Made by a program: the position numbers and the translations under genes. 64,000 bases of DNA from JBDSLU01 sp963844435 (GTDB lineage Bacteria > Acidobacteriota > Vicinamibacteria > Vicinamibacterales > Vicinamibacteraceae): NCBI GenBank assembly GCA_963844435.1, contig CAWJOG010000003.1, positions 62,001 to 126,000 on the forward strand. Direction: 5' to 3'. This document shows, one piece after another, positions 1 to 9,741 of this stretch. Under the pieces are notes generated by a model. It was not told the DNA's origin. It saw nothing but the letters and a program-made list of their open reading frames with translations, and searched no databases. The stretch's first letter is position 1. Every line of letters begins with the position of its first letter.

Positions 1-135
1 CCGACGTCGCCTATCCGATTCCACGCCGAAGTCGTCGCCGCCGACGCCGACGGCGTGCTGGCGGTCCGCTTCGTCGCCCGGACCGGCTCGCGTGCCGGCG
101 CGGTCTACGACGTCCGTCTCGTCCGGCCGGAGTGA
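1..135 (+). CDS. C-terminal end of a protein cut by the window edge
   Basis: An open frame runs from the first base for 44 codons to a TGA. The visible residues alternate charged and hydrophobic positions (for example VLAVRFVART, then AVYDVRLVRPE), which suggests the last beta-strands of a beta-sandwich domain. No family can be assigned from so short a piece. It converges on the minus-strand YVTN/surface-repeat gene, whose stop lies 22 bp beyond this stop. Confidence 0.5.
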   Translation, partial: PTSPIRFHAEVVAADADGVLAVRFVARTGSRAGAVYDVRLVRPE

Positions 136-157
136 GCGTCGCCGCTCGCGCGGCCGC

Positions 158-3100
158 TCACGGCAGGCGCGTCGCGGTCGCATTGGTGCCGGCCGCCCAC
201 ACCACCCCATCGGCGTTCCAGTAGACCGACCGCTCGACGACGATCGGCTGCGTCGAATCGATGCGCACGCCGAAGGACGCGTCGGCCAGCTCCGGGACCG
301 CGCTGCCCGGCCCGCTCACACCGACGTTGAACCGGCTCGTCGGCGGCACGGTGAAGGTCTTCACGAGCGGCGGCCCGTCGACGAGCAGGAACGAGAGGGT
401 GACCGTGGCCGGCTGGCTGCCCGTATTGGCGAGGAGGATGTAGGTCTGCGCGCCGTCGAAGCCGCCCACGAGGCCGTCGGCGAGACCCCACCGGGTGGCG
501 GGCGCGGTGACGCCGCCGCTGTTGTGCGCCTCGGTCCACTGGGGCACTCCCCAATACTGCGAGCGCTCGACCACGATCGGCAGCGACGCGGTCACCTGCG
601 TGGCGACGGCGGCGTTGGCGAGCGAGGCGTCTTCGAGGGCGATGTTGCGCGTCAGGCGCTGGCCCGCCGCGATCGTCGCCGTCCGCGTCACGGGCATGCC
701 GCTCGCCGGCAGGTAGGTCAGGGTGACCTCCACTGGCTGGTCGTTCGGGTTGGCGATCAGCACGAACGTCGTGAAGTAGCTCCCCGTGGCGCCCTCCGCA
801 AGGAACCACGTGGTCGAGGGCGCGGGCGTGCCGAACGAGGCATGGCCGCCCAGCCACAGCGGGCTGCTGCCGAAGTACATCGCGCGCTCCGCCGCGCCGG
901 CCAGATCGAAGGTCACGCGCGCGCCGAACGAGCGGTTGCGAAGCTCGGCGTCTTCTCCGGCGTCGATCGTGGTCCGCGAGCGCGCGGCCAGCGGGTAGGT
1001 CCGGAGCAGCGGCGGCGCGTTCTCGCGGAAGTAGGTGACCCGGGCGACGTTGGCCGTCGGCTGCGGGTTCACGAGCAGGAAGTACGTCGAGAAGTAGCCC
1101 TGCGAGCCTTCGGCGAAGTACCAGTCCCTGGCCGCGCCGGCCGCCGCCTTCTCGGTGTGCGCCCCGTACCGCGTCGCGCCCCAGCGCATCGTGCGCTCGA
1201 CCACGAGCGGCTGACCGTTCGTCGCCGAGACCACGGTCGAAAACGCCGCGTCGACGAGGGCCGTCAGAAAGTCGACGCCGATGATGGTCTGCTGATGGGC
1301 CGCCAGGCCACCCGACCGCACGACCGTCGTCCCGTCCGGCTTCAGGAAGGTCGCTTCGAACAGCGCCGTCTGCGGGTTGGGGTTGGCGATCGCGATCCAG
1401 GTATCGAAGAACGCGCCGGTCGCGCCCTCGGCGAGGTAGTAGGTGCGCTCGAGGACCGAGAGCACGAAGCTGGTGGTGACGGTGTCGATGCCGTCGGTGA
1501 CCGCCAGCGTAATGGTCACGACGCCGTGCGTGCCGATCTCCGGCGTGATGGTGAGCTGGCGGATCGTTGAACCGGTCACGATCAGGCCGGTGCCGTCCGG
1601 CACGATGGCCTGATTCGACGACGTCGCGGTCACCGTCAGCACCTGGCCGTTGTTGAAGTCGCCGACGTTGATCGGCAGGACGAGCGGCACGCCCTCGGAT
1701 GTCGTCTGCGCGGCGATCGTGCCGAGGAAGTAGGGCGGGTCGTTCAGCTTCGTCGCCGTGACGTCGTTGCCGTCGCCGCCGACGTAGGAGATCCGGTAGC
1801 GGCCGTAGCGCGGCATCGCGGTGGGCACCTGGAGCACCGCGCCTTCCGGCAGATCCTCGAACGTGCCGGTGACGTTGGTGACGATGACCAGCGGCAGGTT
1901 GAGGGCCGGCTCCGCGAGCTCGGTCACGCTCAGATGCGCGCCGTTGAGGGCGGCCGTGCCGCTGACCGCGAGCTGTGAGTGCGTCGCCCCGTTTATCGCG
2001 ATGCCGAGCAGACTGCCCGGCGCGAACGTCACCTGGCTGGCGTGCAACGGGCCGAGCGTCGAACCCCCAGGCACGATGCCGCCCGCAGTCACCGTCACGG
2101 TCCCGACGGTGCCGGTGCCGCGCAGCTGCGCCGACACGTGGTTCAGCGCAATCGGCGGCGTGTGCGTGCCGTCGATGACGAGGAAACCGCTCGAGACCAT
2201 CGTGCCGCCCGCGTGAGAGCTCGTGCCCTCGAGGTGCAAGAAGCCCCCGTGGCCGGCGAAGGTCAGTACGCCCGGTCCGCTGGTGTCCCCGAGTACCTGG
2301 AGGCCGGTGCTATTCGTATCGATCGTGCCGCCCGGGGCGAGCAGGGACAGGTGCCGCGAGGTGATGATCGACACCGGGCCCTCGACCTGGAACGTGCCGC
2401 CGAGGAACGGCAGGTAGCGCCGGAAGCCGAGCCCGTCCAGGGCGGCGTCGTTCGCCACCACGAGCGGTCCGCCGGTTCGGGACGATCAGCGGGGGCGTGA
2501 CGAACGGCCCGCCAGAAGCGGCCGGAGACCCGCCCAGGGCCGGCGAGGTGACGACGGTGCGGGTCGCCGTGTCGATGACCGAGACCGTGTTGCCGTTGGC
2601 GTTGGCGACGTAGGCGCGCTGTCCGTCCGTGCGGAACGAGATACCGGTCGGCCCGTTCCCGACCGGAATCGTCGCCACCACCACCCTGGTCGCCACGTTG
2701 ACGACGGACACGGTGTTCGACGCCCGATTGGTCACGTAGAGCGTCGTGCCGTCCGGCGAGAGGGCGATCTGGGCCGGTGAGGCGCCGACCGCGATCGTCG
2801 TCTCGGCGGTGGTTATGCCGACCGGCTGTATGGCGTCGAGCCCGGGCAGGGTGACGAACGCGGTCATGCCGTCCTGGCTGATTGCGACGGCATCGGCGGC
2901 GCCGGCGAGCGATATGCCGGGCCCGGCGGTATTCGTCGCCACGCCGATGCGTCGCAGGCCGTGTGCCGACGACCCAGGCCGTCTGCCCATCAGGCGCGAA
3001 GGCGATGCCCCGCGGCGAGAGGCCCGGCAGCGTTATGCCACCCGTCGAGGTATTGGTGGTCAGGTCGAGCACCGTGACGGTGTCGTCGACCGGCCGGGTG

Positions 3101-3467
3101 ACATAGGCCTTCCGGTCGTCGGGCGACACGGCGATCGTGTAGGGGGCGTTCCCGACCGCGATCGTCGTCGCCGGCGTCATCGTGGCGACGTCGATGACGG
3201 TGACCGAATCGCTTCCTGGTTGACGACGTAGGCGCGGCGGCCATCATGGGACACGGCGATGCCGGTCGGCAGGTCGCCGGTCGCGATCGGCGGCAACAGG
3301 GCGTTCGTCGTCGTGTCGAGGACGGCGGCCTGATCGACGTTCGCCAGCGGCAGGAAGGCGTAGGCCCGTGTCTGGCTCGCGGCCGGCCGCGGCGCACCGA
3401 GGACCGCGAAGAGCGTGAGCGTGGCGAGGAACGGGCGTTGCCAGCCGGACGGTCGGGTTGTGGGCAT
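158..3467 (-). CDS. secreted YVTN beta-propeller protein with surface repeats (frameshifted)
   Basis: The gene begins with a signal peptide (LATLTLFAVLGAPRPAAS). A YVTN-type propeller follows, with repeats such as GISFRTDGQRAYVANANGNT and PYTIAVSPDDRKAYVTRPVD. Next comes a glycine-rich beta-helix stretch starting LVVANDAALDGLGF, like autotransporter-associated strand repeats. The C-terminal half has four ~110-residue repeats built on the pattern YYLAEGATGAFFDTWIAIANPN, resembling DUF5719 repeats. The frame breaks near 3207, 2960 and 2478, yet the protein reads through in the neighbouring frame, so I treat it as one gene of about 1100 residues. It is probably an extracellular or surface binding or structural protein; the partner is unknown. 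No enzyme motif is visible. Confidence 0.8.
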
Positions 3468-3588
3468 AGCGGCCTATCCTAAACGGACAGTCGAGCTTCG
3501 CCGAACGAGGGTCGGACCGGTCGTCGCGTGGGCCGCGCACGTCTGCGCAACTACGGGAAAAACAGGGAAGGCTCACTACAATGCGGGC

Positions 3589-4098
3589 ATGCCGGGCCAC
3601 GAGTGCTACCACTGCAAGCAGTGGGTGGACGAAGGCGAGGCGCACGACTGCTGGACCACGACCGAGCAGGCGTTGACGCGGGATCTCTCGGAGGATCTGC
3701 GGGAGGCCTGGGAGCGGATCCGCGAGGCGGCGAGCGAGCTGGGCGAGCAGCGCATCTACGCCTCGCACAACTCGATCATGTTCGCGCGCAAGACCTGCTA
3801 TGCGTTCGTCCGGCCGAAGCGCAGCTTCCTCGAGCTGTGCGTCTTCCTGGGCCGCACGGTGCGCTCGCCGCGCATCCGCCGCGCCGTGCCGTCGTCGAAG
3901 ACGAAGGTCGCGCACATCATCCAGGTCAAGCATCGCGACGAGGTCGAGGCGCCGCTGACCGACTGGCTGCACGAGGCCTACCACCTGCAGGACGCGCCGG
4001 CCGCGAAGCCGGTCACCGCGAAGAAGCCGTCGCCGCGGAAGCCTCTGCCGCGAGCGGCACGGACACACCGCCGAGCGGCGGCGCGCCGGCGCGAATGA
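3589..4098 (+). CDS. DUF5655 domain protein
   Basis: This is a 169-residue cytoplasmic protein. It starts with a small Cys/His cluster (CYHCKQW...HDC) that could bind a metal. The core, from about residue 55, matches the DUF5655 family pattern: TCYAFVRPKRSFLELCVFLG, then SSKTKVAHIIQVKH and DEVEAPLTDWLHEAY. The tail is basic (KKPSPRKPLPRAARTHRR). I chose the ATG directly before PGHECYHC because the frame upstream has no family similarity. The family has no firmly established function. The 3' end overlaps the convergent HxlR gene by 86 bp, and the overlapping part is the low-complexity basic tail. Confidence 0.75.
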   Translation: MPGHECYHCKQWVDEGEAHDCWTTTEQALTRDLSEDLREAWERIREAASELGEQRIYASHNSIMFARKTCYAFVRPKRSFLELCVFLGRTVRSPRIRRAVPSSKTKVAHIIQVKHRDEVEAPLTDWLHEAYHLQDAPAAKPVTAKKPSPRKPLPRAARTHRRAAARRRE

Positions 4099-4759
4099 AC
4101 CGCGCCATCGGGCTCCACATGAACCACTGCGGCAGCTGCCTCGCCAGGGCCGCCGGTCCGTCGACCGTCAGCGCGCCGCAGCGCAGCGCCGATGCGTAGT
4201 CGATCTGTCCGAGCCAGACACGATAGAAGGCGCCGAGGTCCGAGCGGACCACCAGATCCGCATCGAACCCCGGCGGCGTCACGCAGACGGACACCTCGCG
4301 CGGCTCGAGGAGCAGCCACACGCGGCGGGCGCGCGGACCGGTGAAGTCGAATTCGACGATGGTCCGCCGCGCCGGCAGCCGCTCACGGTGGATGCGCTGG
4401 TGGATCTTCCAGACGAGCAAACCGCCGTCCAGTTCCTCCGGCTGCGGATCGCCGAATGCCCAGCGGACTCCCCAGGCGCCGAGCGCCTCGATGACCACTT
4501 TGAGCTCGCGCCCGGCTTCCGTCAGGTGATATTCGGGCAGGCCCGACGACGCGCGGACCACGCGTTCGACGACGCCGGCGTCCTCGAGCTGGCGCAGCCG
4601 CGACGCGAGCAGCGACCGCGAGATCCCCGGCAGCGCCCGCTCGATCTCGTTGAAGCGGTGACTGCCCGCGATCAGCTCGCGGACGATCAGGGGCGTCCAG
4701 CGCTCCGCCAGGAGCTCCGAGGCACGCGCCACCGGGCAGTACTGCTCGTACTTCTGCAT
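4013..4759 (-). CDS. HxlR-family transcriptional regulator with C-terminal extension
   Basis: The 248-residue protein opens MQKYEQYCPVARASELLAER, with the HxlR-family cysteine near the start. A winged helix-turn-helix follows (WTPLIVRELIAGSHRFNEIE, then GISRSLLASRLRQLEDAGVV) over residues 8-100. HxlR proteins usually end near residue 110-120. Here another ~125 residues follow, containing FDFTGPRARRVWLLLEPREV and a C-terminal SCP2-like segment, which may sense a ligand. It is transcribed divergently from the haloperoxidase-like gene, 107 bp away, so that gene is a plausible target. Its end overlaps the DUF5655 gene convergently. Confidence 0.85.
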   Translation of the reverse strand: MQKYEQYCPVARASELLAERWTPLIVRELIAGSHRFNEIERALPGISRSLLASRLRQLEDAGVVERVVRASSGLPEYHLTEAGRELKVVIEALGAWGVRWAFGDPQPEELDGGLLVWKIHQRIHRERLPARRTIVEFDFTGPRARRVWLLLEPREVSVCVTPPGFDADLVVRSDLGAFYRVWLGQIDYASALRCGALTVDGPAALARQLPQWFMWSPMARFIRAGAPPLGGVSVPLAAEASAATASSR

Positions 4760-4866
4760 CTGTCGATGGTGCCTCGACGCGGTGACCGGGGCCAGTCCGA
4801 AAAATGAACCGGTCCGCTCCGATCCCTGCACTGGCCCGGCCGACCACCGCTGCCTAGTGTCGGGGC

Positions 4867-6196
4867 ATGACACAAACACAACTCGGCGCAACGGTCGGCT
4901 TGTCCATCGCACTCGCCTGCGGCGCGGGTGCACACGGAACTCCACCTCATCCGGATCGGGAGCCTGTGCTGACGGCGGCACCGGTGATCGACTGGAGCAA
5001 CGAAGCCCGCCGGGCCATCGTCCCGCCCGGCCCGAACGGTGTCTTCGGGACAGAGAACTACGGCAACAAGTTCCCCGGCGACGCGGCGGTCTACATGGGC
5101 ATCGTCCACGTGGCGATCTACGACGCCGCGCTGGCGATCGAAGGCGGCTACCAGCCGTATGCGATCGCGCTCGATGCGCGGCGTGGCACGTCGGCTGCCG
5201 CCGCGGTGGCGACGGCGGCGCACCACACCCTGATCGGATTGCAGCCGGCGCTCGGGCTGACGGCGGCGCAGCAAGCCGTTCTCGACGGGCGCTACGCCAG
5301 CTACCTGGCCGCGATTCCGGACACGCGTGCGAAGGCCGACGGGATCGCCGTCGGCGAGCGCGTGGCGCAGGCCGTGCTCGCGCTGCGCGCCGGCGATGGA
5401 CGCGAGCGCAATCCGCAGCTCGAGGATCTCGACCCTCCGCTGCCAGGTCCCGGGGTCTGGAGCAGCGGCGGCGGCGCGGCGCTGGGGCTGCGGCTGCCGG
5501 GCATGAAGCCACTGGCGCTGGCGCGCGCGTGGCAATTCCGCCCCGACGGACCGCTGCCGCTGAGCAGCCAGGCCTACGCGATCGACTTCGACGAGGTCGC
5601 CGCGCTCGGCCGCGCCGACAGCGTCGTGAGGCGGGCGGACCAGACCGCGCAGGCACTGTTCTGGACCGACCACGATCTGCGGCAGTGGAACGACGGGATG
5701 CTCGCCCTGGCCGCGGACGCCCGGCTCGGCCTCGTCGAGACCGCCAGAATGCTGGCGCTCGCGCACGTCGCTGGCGGCGACGCGATGATCGCCTGCTTCG
5801 ACGCCAAGTACAGCTACTGGTTCTGGCGGCCGTTCCAGGCGATCCCGCAGGCGGACACGGACGGCAACGACGCGACGGACGCCGACGCGACATGGCAGCC
5901 GCTGCGACCGACGCCGGCGCACCCCGAGTACCCTTCCGCGCACGCCTGCCACACGACCGCGGTCTCCGAGGCGCTCCAGGCGTTCTTCGGCTCTCGCCGC
6001 GTCGCGTTCACGCTCGACAGTCGCGCGACCGGCACCACGCATCACTTCCACAGCTTCCGCGAGGTGATCCGCGACGTGAACGACGCGCGCGTCCTGGCCG
6101 GCTTCCACTACCGCCACTCCGACGAAGTCGGATTCCGCGCTGGGCCGGAGGGTCGCCCACTACGTGGTGCGGCATCGGTTCCGCCGGCTCGAGTGA
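4867..6196 (+). CDS. exported vanadium-dependent haloperoxidase / PAP2-type phosphatase (one frameshift)
   Basis: A short signal peptide (GLSIALACGAGAHG) is followed by a ~420-residue helical enzyme. The three vanadate/phosphate-binding motifs of the vanadium haloperoxidase and PAP2 superfamily are present: K-x6-R-P as KYSYWFWRP, the P-S-G-H-like PSAHACH, and a final GFHYRHSDEVG with the catalytic His. Vanadium haloperoxidases oxidise halides with peroxide, while acid phosphatases share the same pocket; the sequence alone does not separate the two. The frame breaks near 6138. The other frame gives a proper family-like end, ALGRRVAHYVVRHRFRRLE. The divergent HxlR gene may regulate it. Confidence 0.8.
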
Positions 6197-6283
6197 TTGA
6201 CCTCGGGCTCGGGGCGGCGTGCTAGGATTCCGGCCACGAACCGGACGCCGGGCACCCGCCCTGGCCTTCCCCCGAGGACCCTC

Positions 6284-7906
6284 ATGGCCGACGGATCACT
6301 CTCGAGACGCGAGCTCCTGCGGCGCACCGGTGGAGCCGGCGCGCTGCTGGCACTTCCGGTTGCGGCGCGCGCGGATGCCGCTGCGACCCCCACGCTTCCC
6401 ATCGCGGACACACCGGCGCCGCCGGACGTCTACGGCGCCATCGGCGTGCGGCCGCTGATCAACGGGCGCGGCACCTTCACGATCATCAGCGGCTCGACGA
6501 TGCTGCCCGAGGTGCGGGCGGCGATCGACGCGGCCAGCCGCCGGTACGTCCACCTGGATGAACTGGCCGAGGCGATCGGCGCCCGCCTGGCCACGCTGAC
6601 CCAGGCCGAGTGGGGCCTGGTCACGTCGGGATGTTCGGCCGGGCTGACTCACGCCACCGCCGCGTGCGTCGCCGGCGGCAACCCCGAGCTCCACGTCCGC
6701 ATCCCGAACCTGCAGGGGTTCGCCAAGGACGAGGTGATCATCCCGGCGCACTCGCGCAACGTCTACGACGCCGCGATCCGCGCCGTCGGCGTGCGCGTCG
6801 TCACGGTGTCGACCGTCGCCGAGCTCGAGGCGGCGATCGGGCCGCGGACGGCGCTGATCTACGTGCTGGCCAGCCCCGACGCCGACAAGAGCGAGCTCAG
6901 CGTCAAGGCGATGGGGCCGATCGCCAAGGCCAAGGGCGTGCCGATCCTGGTCGACGCCGCCGCCGAGATCCTGACCATCCCCAACGTCCACCTGCGCGAC
7001 GGCGCGACGCTCGTCGCCTACAGCGGCGGCAAGTGCCTGCGCGGTCCGCAGACGGCGGGCCTGCTGCTCGGCCGCAAGGATCTGGTCAAGGCGGCCTGGG
7101 TCCACAGCGCGCCGCACCACGGTCCGCATCGCGGCTACAAGGTCGGCAAGGAAGAAGCGATCGGCATGCTGGCCGCGGTCGAAGCCTGGGTGAAGCGCGA
7201 CCACGACGCCGAATGGAAGCGCTGGACCGGCTGGCTCGAACACATCGCGGCCAAGGTGAAAACCGTCGACGGCGTGACCACCGAAATCGTCCAGCCCGTC
7301 GGCCTGTCGAACAAGACGCCGTCGCTCCGCGTGCGCTGGGATCGCGCCAAGCTGGGCGTCGATGGCGTCGCAGTCGTGCGCACGCTGTTCAACGGCGAGC
7401 CGCGCATCACCATGACCGCCGCGGGCGGCGGAGAGGCCGGCGATCGATCGGCGATGGCCGGTACCGGCGTCTCGATCACGCCCTACATGATGGCCGCGGG
7501 CGACGAGCAGATCATCGCGGATCGCCTGCACGCCGTGCTGAGCAAACCGCCCGTCACGCCGGTGAAGACGCCGGCACCGCCGGCCGGCGACCTGTCCGGC
7601 GGCTGGGACGTGAAGATCCAGTACGCGGCGTCGGCGTCCACGCACCACTTCCAGCTGCGTCAGCGCGGCGCGGACATCGAGGGCGCGCACCAGGGCGACT
7701 TCGTCACCCGCGATCTCACCGGCTCGATCGACGGTGACGAGATCCGGCTGCGCAGCAACGTCGGCGAACAGGGCGGCGACGCGTTCTCGTTCACCTTCAC
7801 CGGCAAGGTCGCCGGTGATCAGCTGACCGGCACGCTCGACATGGCCGAGTACCTCGGCGCGACGTTCACGGCGACGCGCCGGGTGCCGGGACGGCGGCGG
7901 GCCTGA
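6284..7906 (+). CDS. Tat-exported PLP enzyme, SelA/DgaE-like, with C-terminal beta domain
   Basis: The 540-residue protein starts with a twin-arginine signal (SRRELLRRTGGAGALLALPV). The core is a fold-type I PLP enzyme of the group often labelled selenocysteine synthase-like or D-glucosaminate-6-phosphate ammonia-lyase-like. It has GVRPLINGRGTFTIISGSTM near the start, WGLVTSGCSAGLTHA for the phosphate-binding region, PILVDAAAEI for the cofactor Asp, and SGGKCLRGPQTAG with the probable Schiff-base Lys at residue 250. About 100 extra C-terminal residues (from GGWDVKIQYA) look like a small beta-barrel. A Ser/Thr-rich SelA function is unlikely for an exported protein. It leads a same-strand run with an amidohydrolase 2 bp downstream, RidA and amidase. 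An exported PLP enzyme is unusual; Tat export would allow cofactor loading in the cytoplasm. Confidence 0.85.
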   Translation: MADGSLSRRELLRRTGGAGALLALPVAARADAAATPTLPIADTPAPPDVYGAIGVRPLINGRGTFTIISGSTMLPEVRAAIDAASRRYVHLDELAEAIGARLATLTQAEWGLVTSGCSAGLTHATAACVAGGNPELHVRIPNLQGFAKDEVIIPAHSRNVYDAAIRAVGVRVVTVSTVAELEAAIGPRTALIYVLASPDADKSELSVKAMGPIAKAKGVPILVDAAAEILTIPNVHLRDGATLVAYSGGKCLRGPQTAGLLLGRKDLVKAAWVHSAPHHGPHRGYKVGKEEAIGMLAAVEAWVKRDHDAEWKRWTGWLEHIAAKVKTVDGVTTEIVQPVGLSNKTPSLRVRWDRAKLGVDGVAVVRTLFNGEPRITMTAAGGGEAGDRSAMAGTGVSITPYMMAAGDEQIIADRLHAVLSKPPVTPVKTPAPPAGDLSGGWDVKIQYAASASTHHFQLRQRGADIEGAHQGDFVTRDLTGSIDGDEIRLRSNVGEQGGDAFSFTFTGKVAGDQLTGTLDMAEYLGATFTATRRVPGRRRA

Positions 7907-7908
7907 GC

Positions 7909-9225
7909 ATGATGAAGCGCGCATTGTTCGCCACTGGCGTGCTGGCCGCGATCGTCGCGGGAGCGGCCCGATTCGAGGCCCAGACCGCCGGCGCCGGCCG
8001 CCAAGTACGACCTGCTCCTCAAGGGCGGCCACGTCATCGACGCCCGGAACAGCATCGACGCCGTGCGCGACGTCGCCATCGCCGGCGGGAAGATCGCGCT
8101 GGTGGCGCCGTCGATCCCGGCCGGCCGACGCCGGCAAGACGATCGACGTCACCGGCCTCTACGTCACGCCCGGCCTGATCGACATCCACGCGCACGTCTA
8201 CACCGGCACCGGCGAGACGCAGCTCCTACGCCGGCGACAACAGCGTCTACCCCGGACGGCTTCACGCTTCCGGGTCGGCGTCACGACCGTGGTCGACGCC
8301 GGCGGCGCCGGCTATCGCAACTTCGAGGACTTCAAGGACCGGATCATCGATCGGTCGCGGACGCGCGTGCTGGCGTTCCTCAACATCGTCGGGCACGGCA
8401 TGCGCGGCGGCAAGTTCGAGAGCGATCAGGGCGACATGGACGCGCAGGCGGCCGCGGCGATGGCCCTGAAGCACAAAGGGACGATCGTCGGCATCAAGAC
8501 CGCGCACTACACCGGCCCGGAGTGGACGCCGGTCGATCGCGCCGTCGAGGCCGGCACCGCCGCCAACATCCCGGTGATGGTCGACTTCGGCAACAACCAT
8601 CCCGACACGCGGCCGCTCGCCGATCTGCTGACGAAGAAGCTGCGGCCCGGCGACATCTACACCCACATGTACTCGGGCCTGCGCAACGAGCTGGTCGACG
8701 GCAAGCCGAACCCCGGCATGGTCGAAGGCCGCAAGCGCGGCGTGATCTTCGACGTCGGCCACGGCGGCGGCAGCTTCGCCTGGCGCGTCGCGGTGCCGAT
8801 GGTGAAGGCCGGCTTCATCCCCGACTCGATCTCCACCGACCTGCACATCACCAGCATGAACGCCGGCATGAAGGACATGCTCAACGTCATGGGCAAGTTC
8901 CTGGCGATGGGCATCCCGCTGCCGAAGGTGATCGCGCAGGCCACCTGGAACCCGGCGCGCGAGATCAAGCAGGACGCGCTGGGCCACCTGTCGCCGGGCG
9001 CCATCGCCGACATCGCCGTGCTGCGCCTCGAGAAGGGCACGCTTCGGCTACCTCGACATGTTCGGGGCCAAGCTGTCCGGCACGGAGCGGCTGACCGCCG
9101 AGATGACTCTCAAGGACGGCAAGATCGTCTACGAGCTGAATGGGCTGGGGCGTCCGGAGTGGACGACCCTTCCCGCCGACTACAGGAACACGGGCGCGCC
9201 CACGTGGGACGCGACGAGGAGGTGA
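7909..9225 (+). CDS. exported amidohydrolase/deacetylase-family metallohydrolase (several frameshifts)
   Basis: A Sec-type signal peptide (RALFATGVLAAIVAGAA) precedes an amidohydrolase-superfamily barrel. Metal-site motifs are readable: TPGLIDIHAHVY (HxH), GIKTAHYTGPEW (probable carboxylated Lys), YTHMYSG, GHGGGSFAW and STDLHIT (catalytic Asp). These resemble the deacetylase subgroup whose genes commonly sit beside DgaE-like PLP enzymes, as here. The first 300 bp carry about five one-base shifts (near 7997, 8124, 8221, 8254 and 8269), with another near 9042. Each moves the frame by the same +1, so single inserted bases explain them all. The last codons overlap the Shine-Dalgarno of the next gene. 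The substrate is unknown; an N-acyl or cyclic amide is likely. Confidence 0.8.
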
Positions 9226-9226
9226 C

Positions 9227-9720
9227 GTGGCGAAGCCGAACGCGAAGAAGACGATCGAACCGCAGAACGTTCCTGAAGGCGGCGCCCGGCCGCGGCGGCC
9301 GCCGCGGTGGCCGCGGCGCCGGCGGTGGCATCGGCGCAGGGGACGGCGGCGGCGCCGGTCAAGAAGGTGCACTGGTCCGGCGGCAAGCCGCCCGAGAAGA
9401 CGCCGCTCTTCAGCGGCATCGTCCAGCACGGCAGCCTGATCTTCATCGCCGGCATCGGCGCGCACTTCGAGGGCGACATCAAGGCGCACACCAAGCACGT
9501 GCTCGACGAGATCCAGAAGCGCCTCGAGTCGGTCGGCTCGTCGATGGAGAAGGTCCTGAAGGTGAACGTCTACCTGAACGACCTGAAGGACTACGCGGCG
9601 ATGAACGAGGTCTTCCTCGGCCGCTTCGGCAAGGAGCCGGGCGTGCGGACGACGATCGCGGCGGCCGGCGGCATCCCCGGCAACTCGCTGGTCGAGATCG
9701 ACTGCATCGCCTGCGTCTGA
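9227..9720 (+). CDS. Tat-exported RidA/YjgF-family protein (two frameshifts)
   Basis: The start is a GTG four bases after an AGGAGG that overlaps the previous gene's stop. The N-terminus reconstructs as a twin-arginine signal (NRRTFLKAA plus an alanine-rich segment) after correcting one-base shifts near 9254 and 9283. The mature part is a RidA fold: FSGIVQHGSLIFIAGIGAHF, then KVLKVNVYLNDLKDYAAMNE, and GVRTTIAAAGGIPGNSLVEI with the Arg that RidA proteins use to bind the imine carboxylate. RidA hydrolyses reactive enamine or imine intermediates released by PLP lyases. Its place three genes after an exported PLP enzyme fits that role outside the cytoplasm. Confidence 0.85.
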
Positions 9721-9741
9721 TCGGCCGGGCGGTCCGTGCCC

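Noticed and set aside
6284..7906. Selenocysteine synthase (SelA) and a selenocysteine system
   Set aside because: The enzyme has a Tat export signal and no selenoprotein or tRNA-Sec gene is nearby; the DgaE-like branch and its amidohydrolase neighbour fit better.
7909..9225. Programmed ribosomal frameshifting to explain the repeated frame changes
   Set aside because: Five shifts within 300 bp, no slippery sequence, and the same signature in unrelated genes; sequence error is far simpler.
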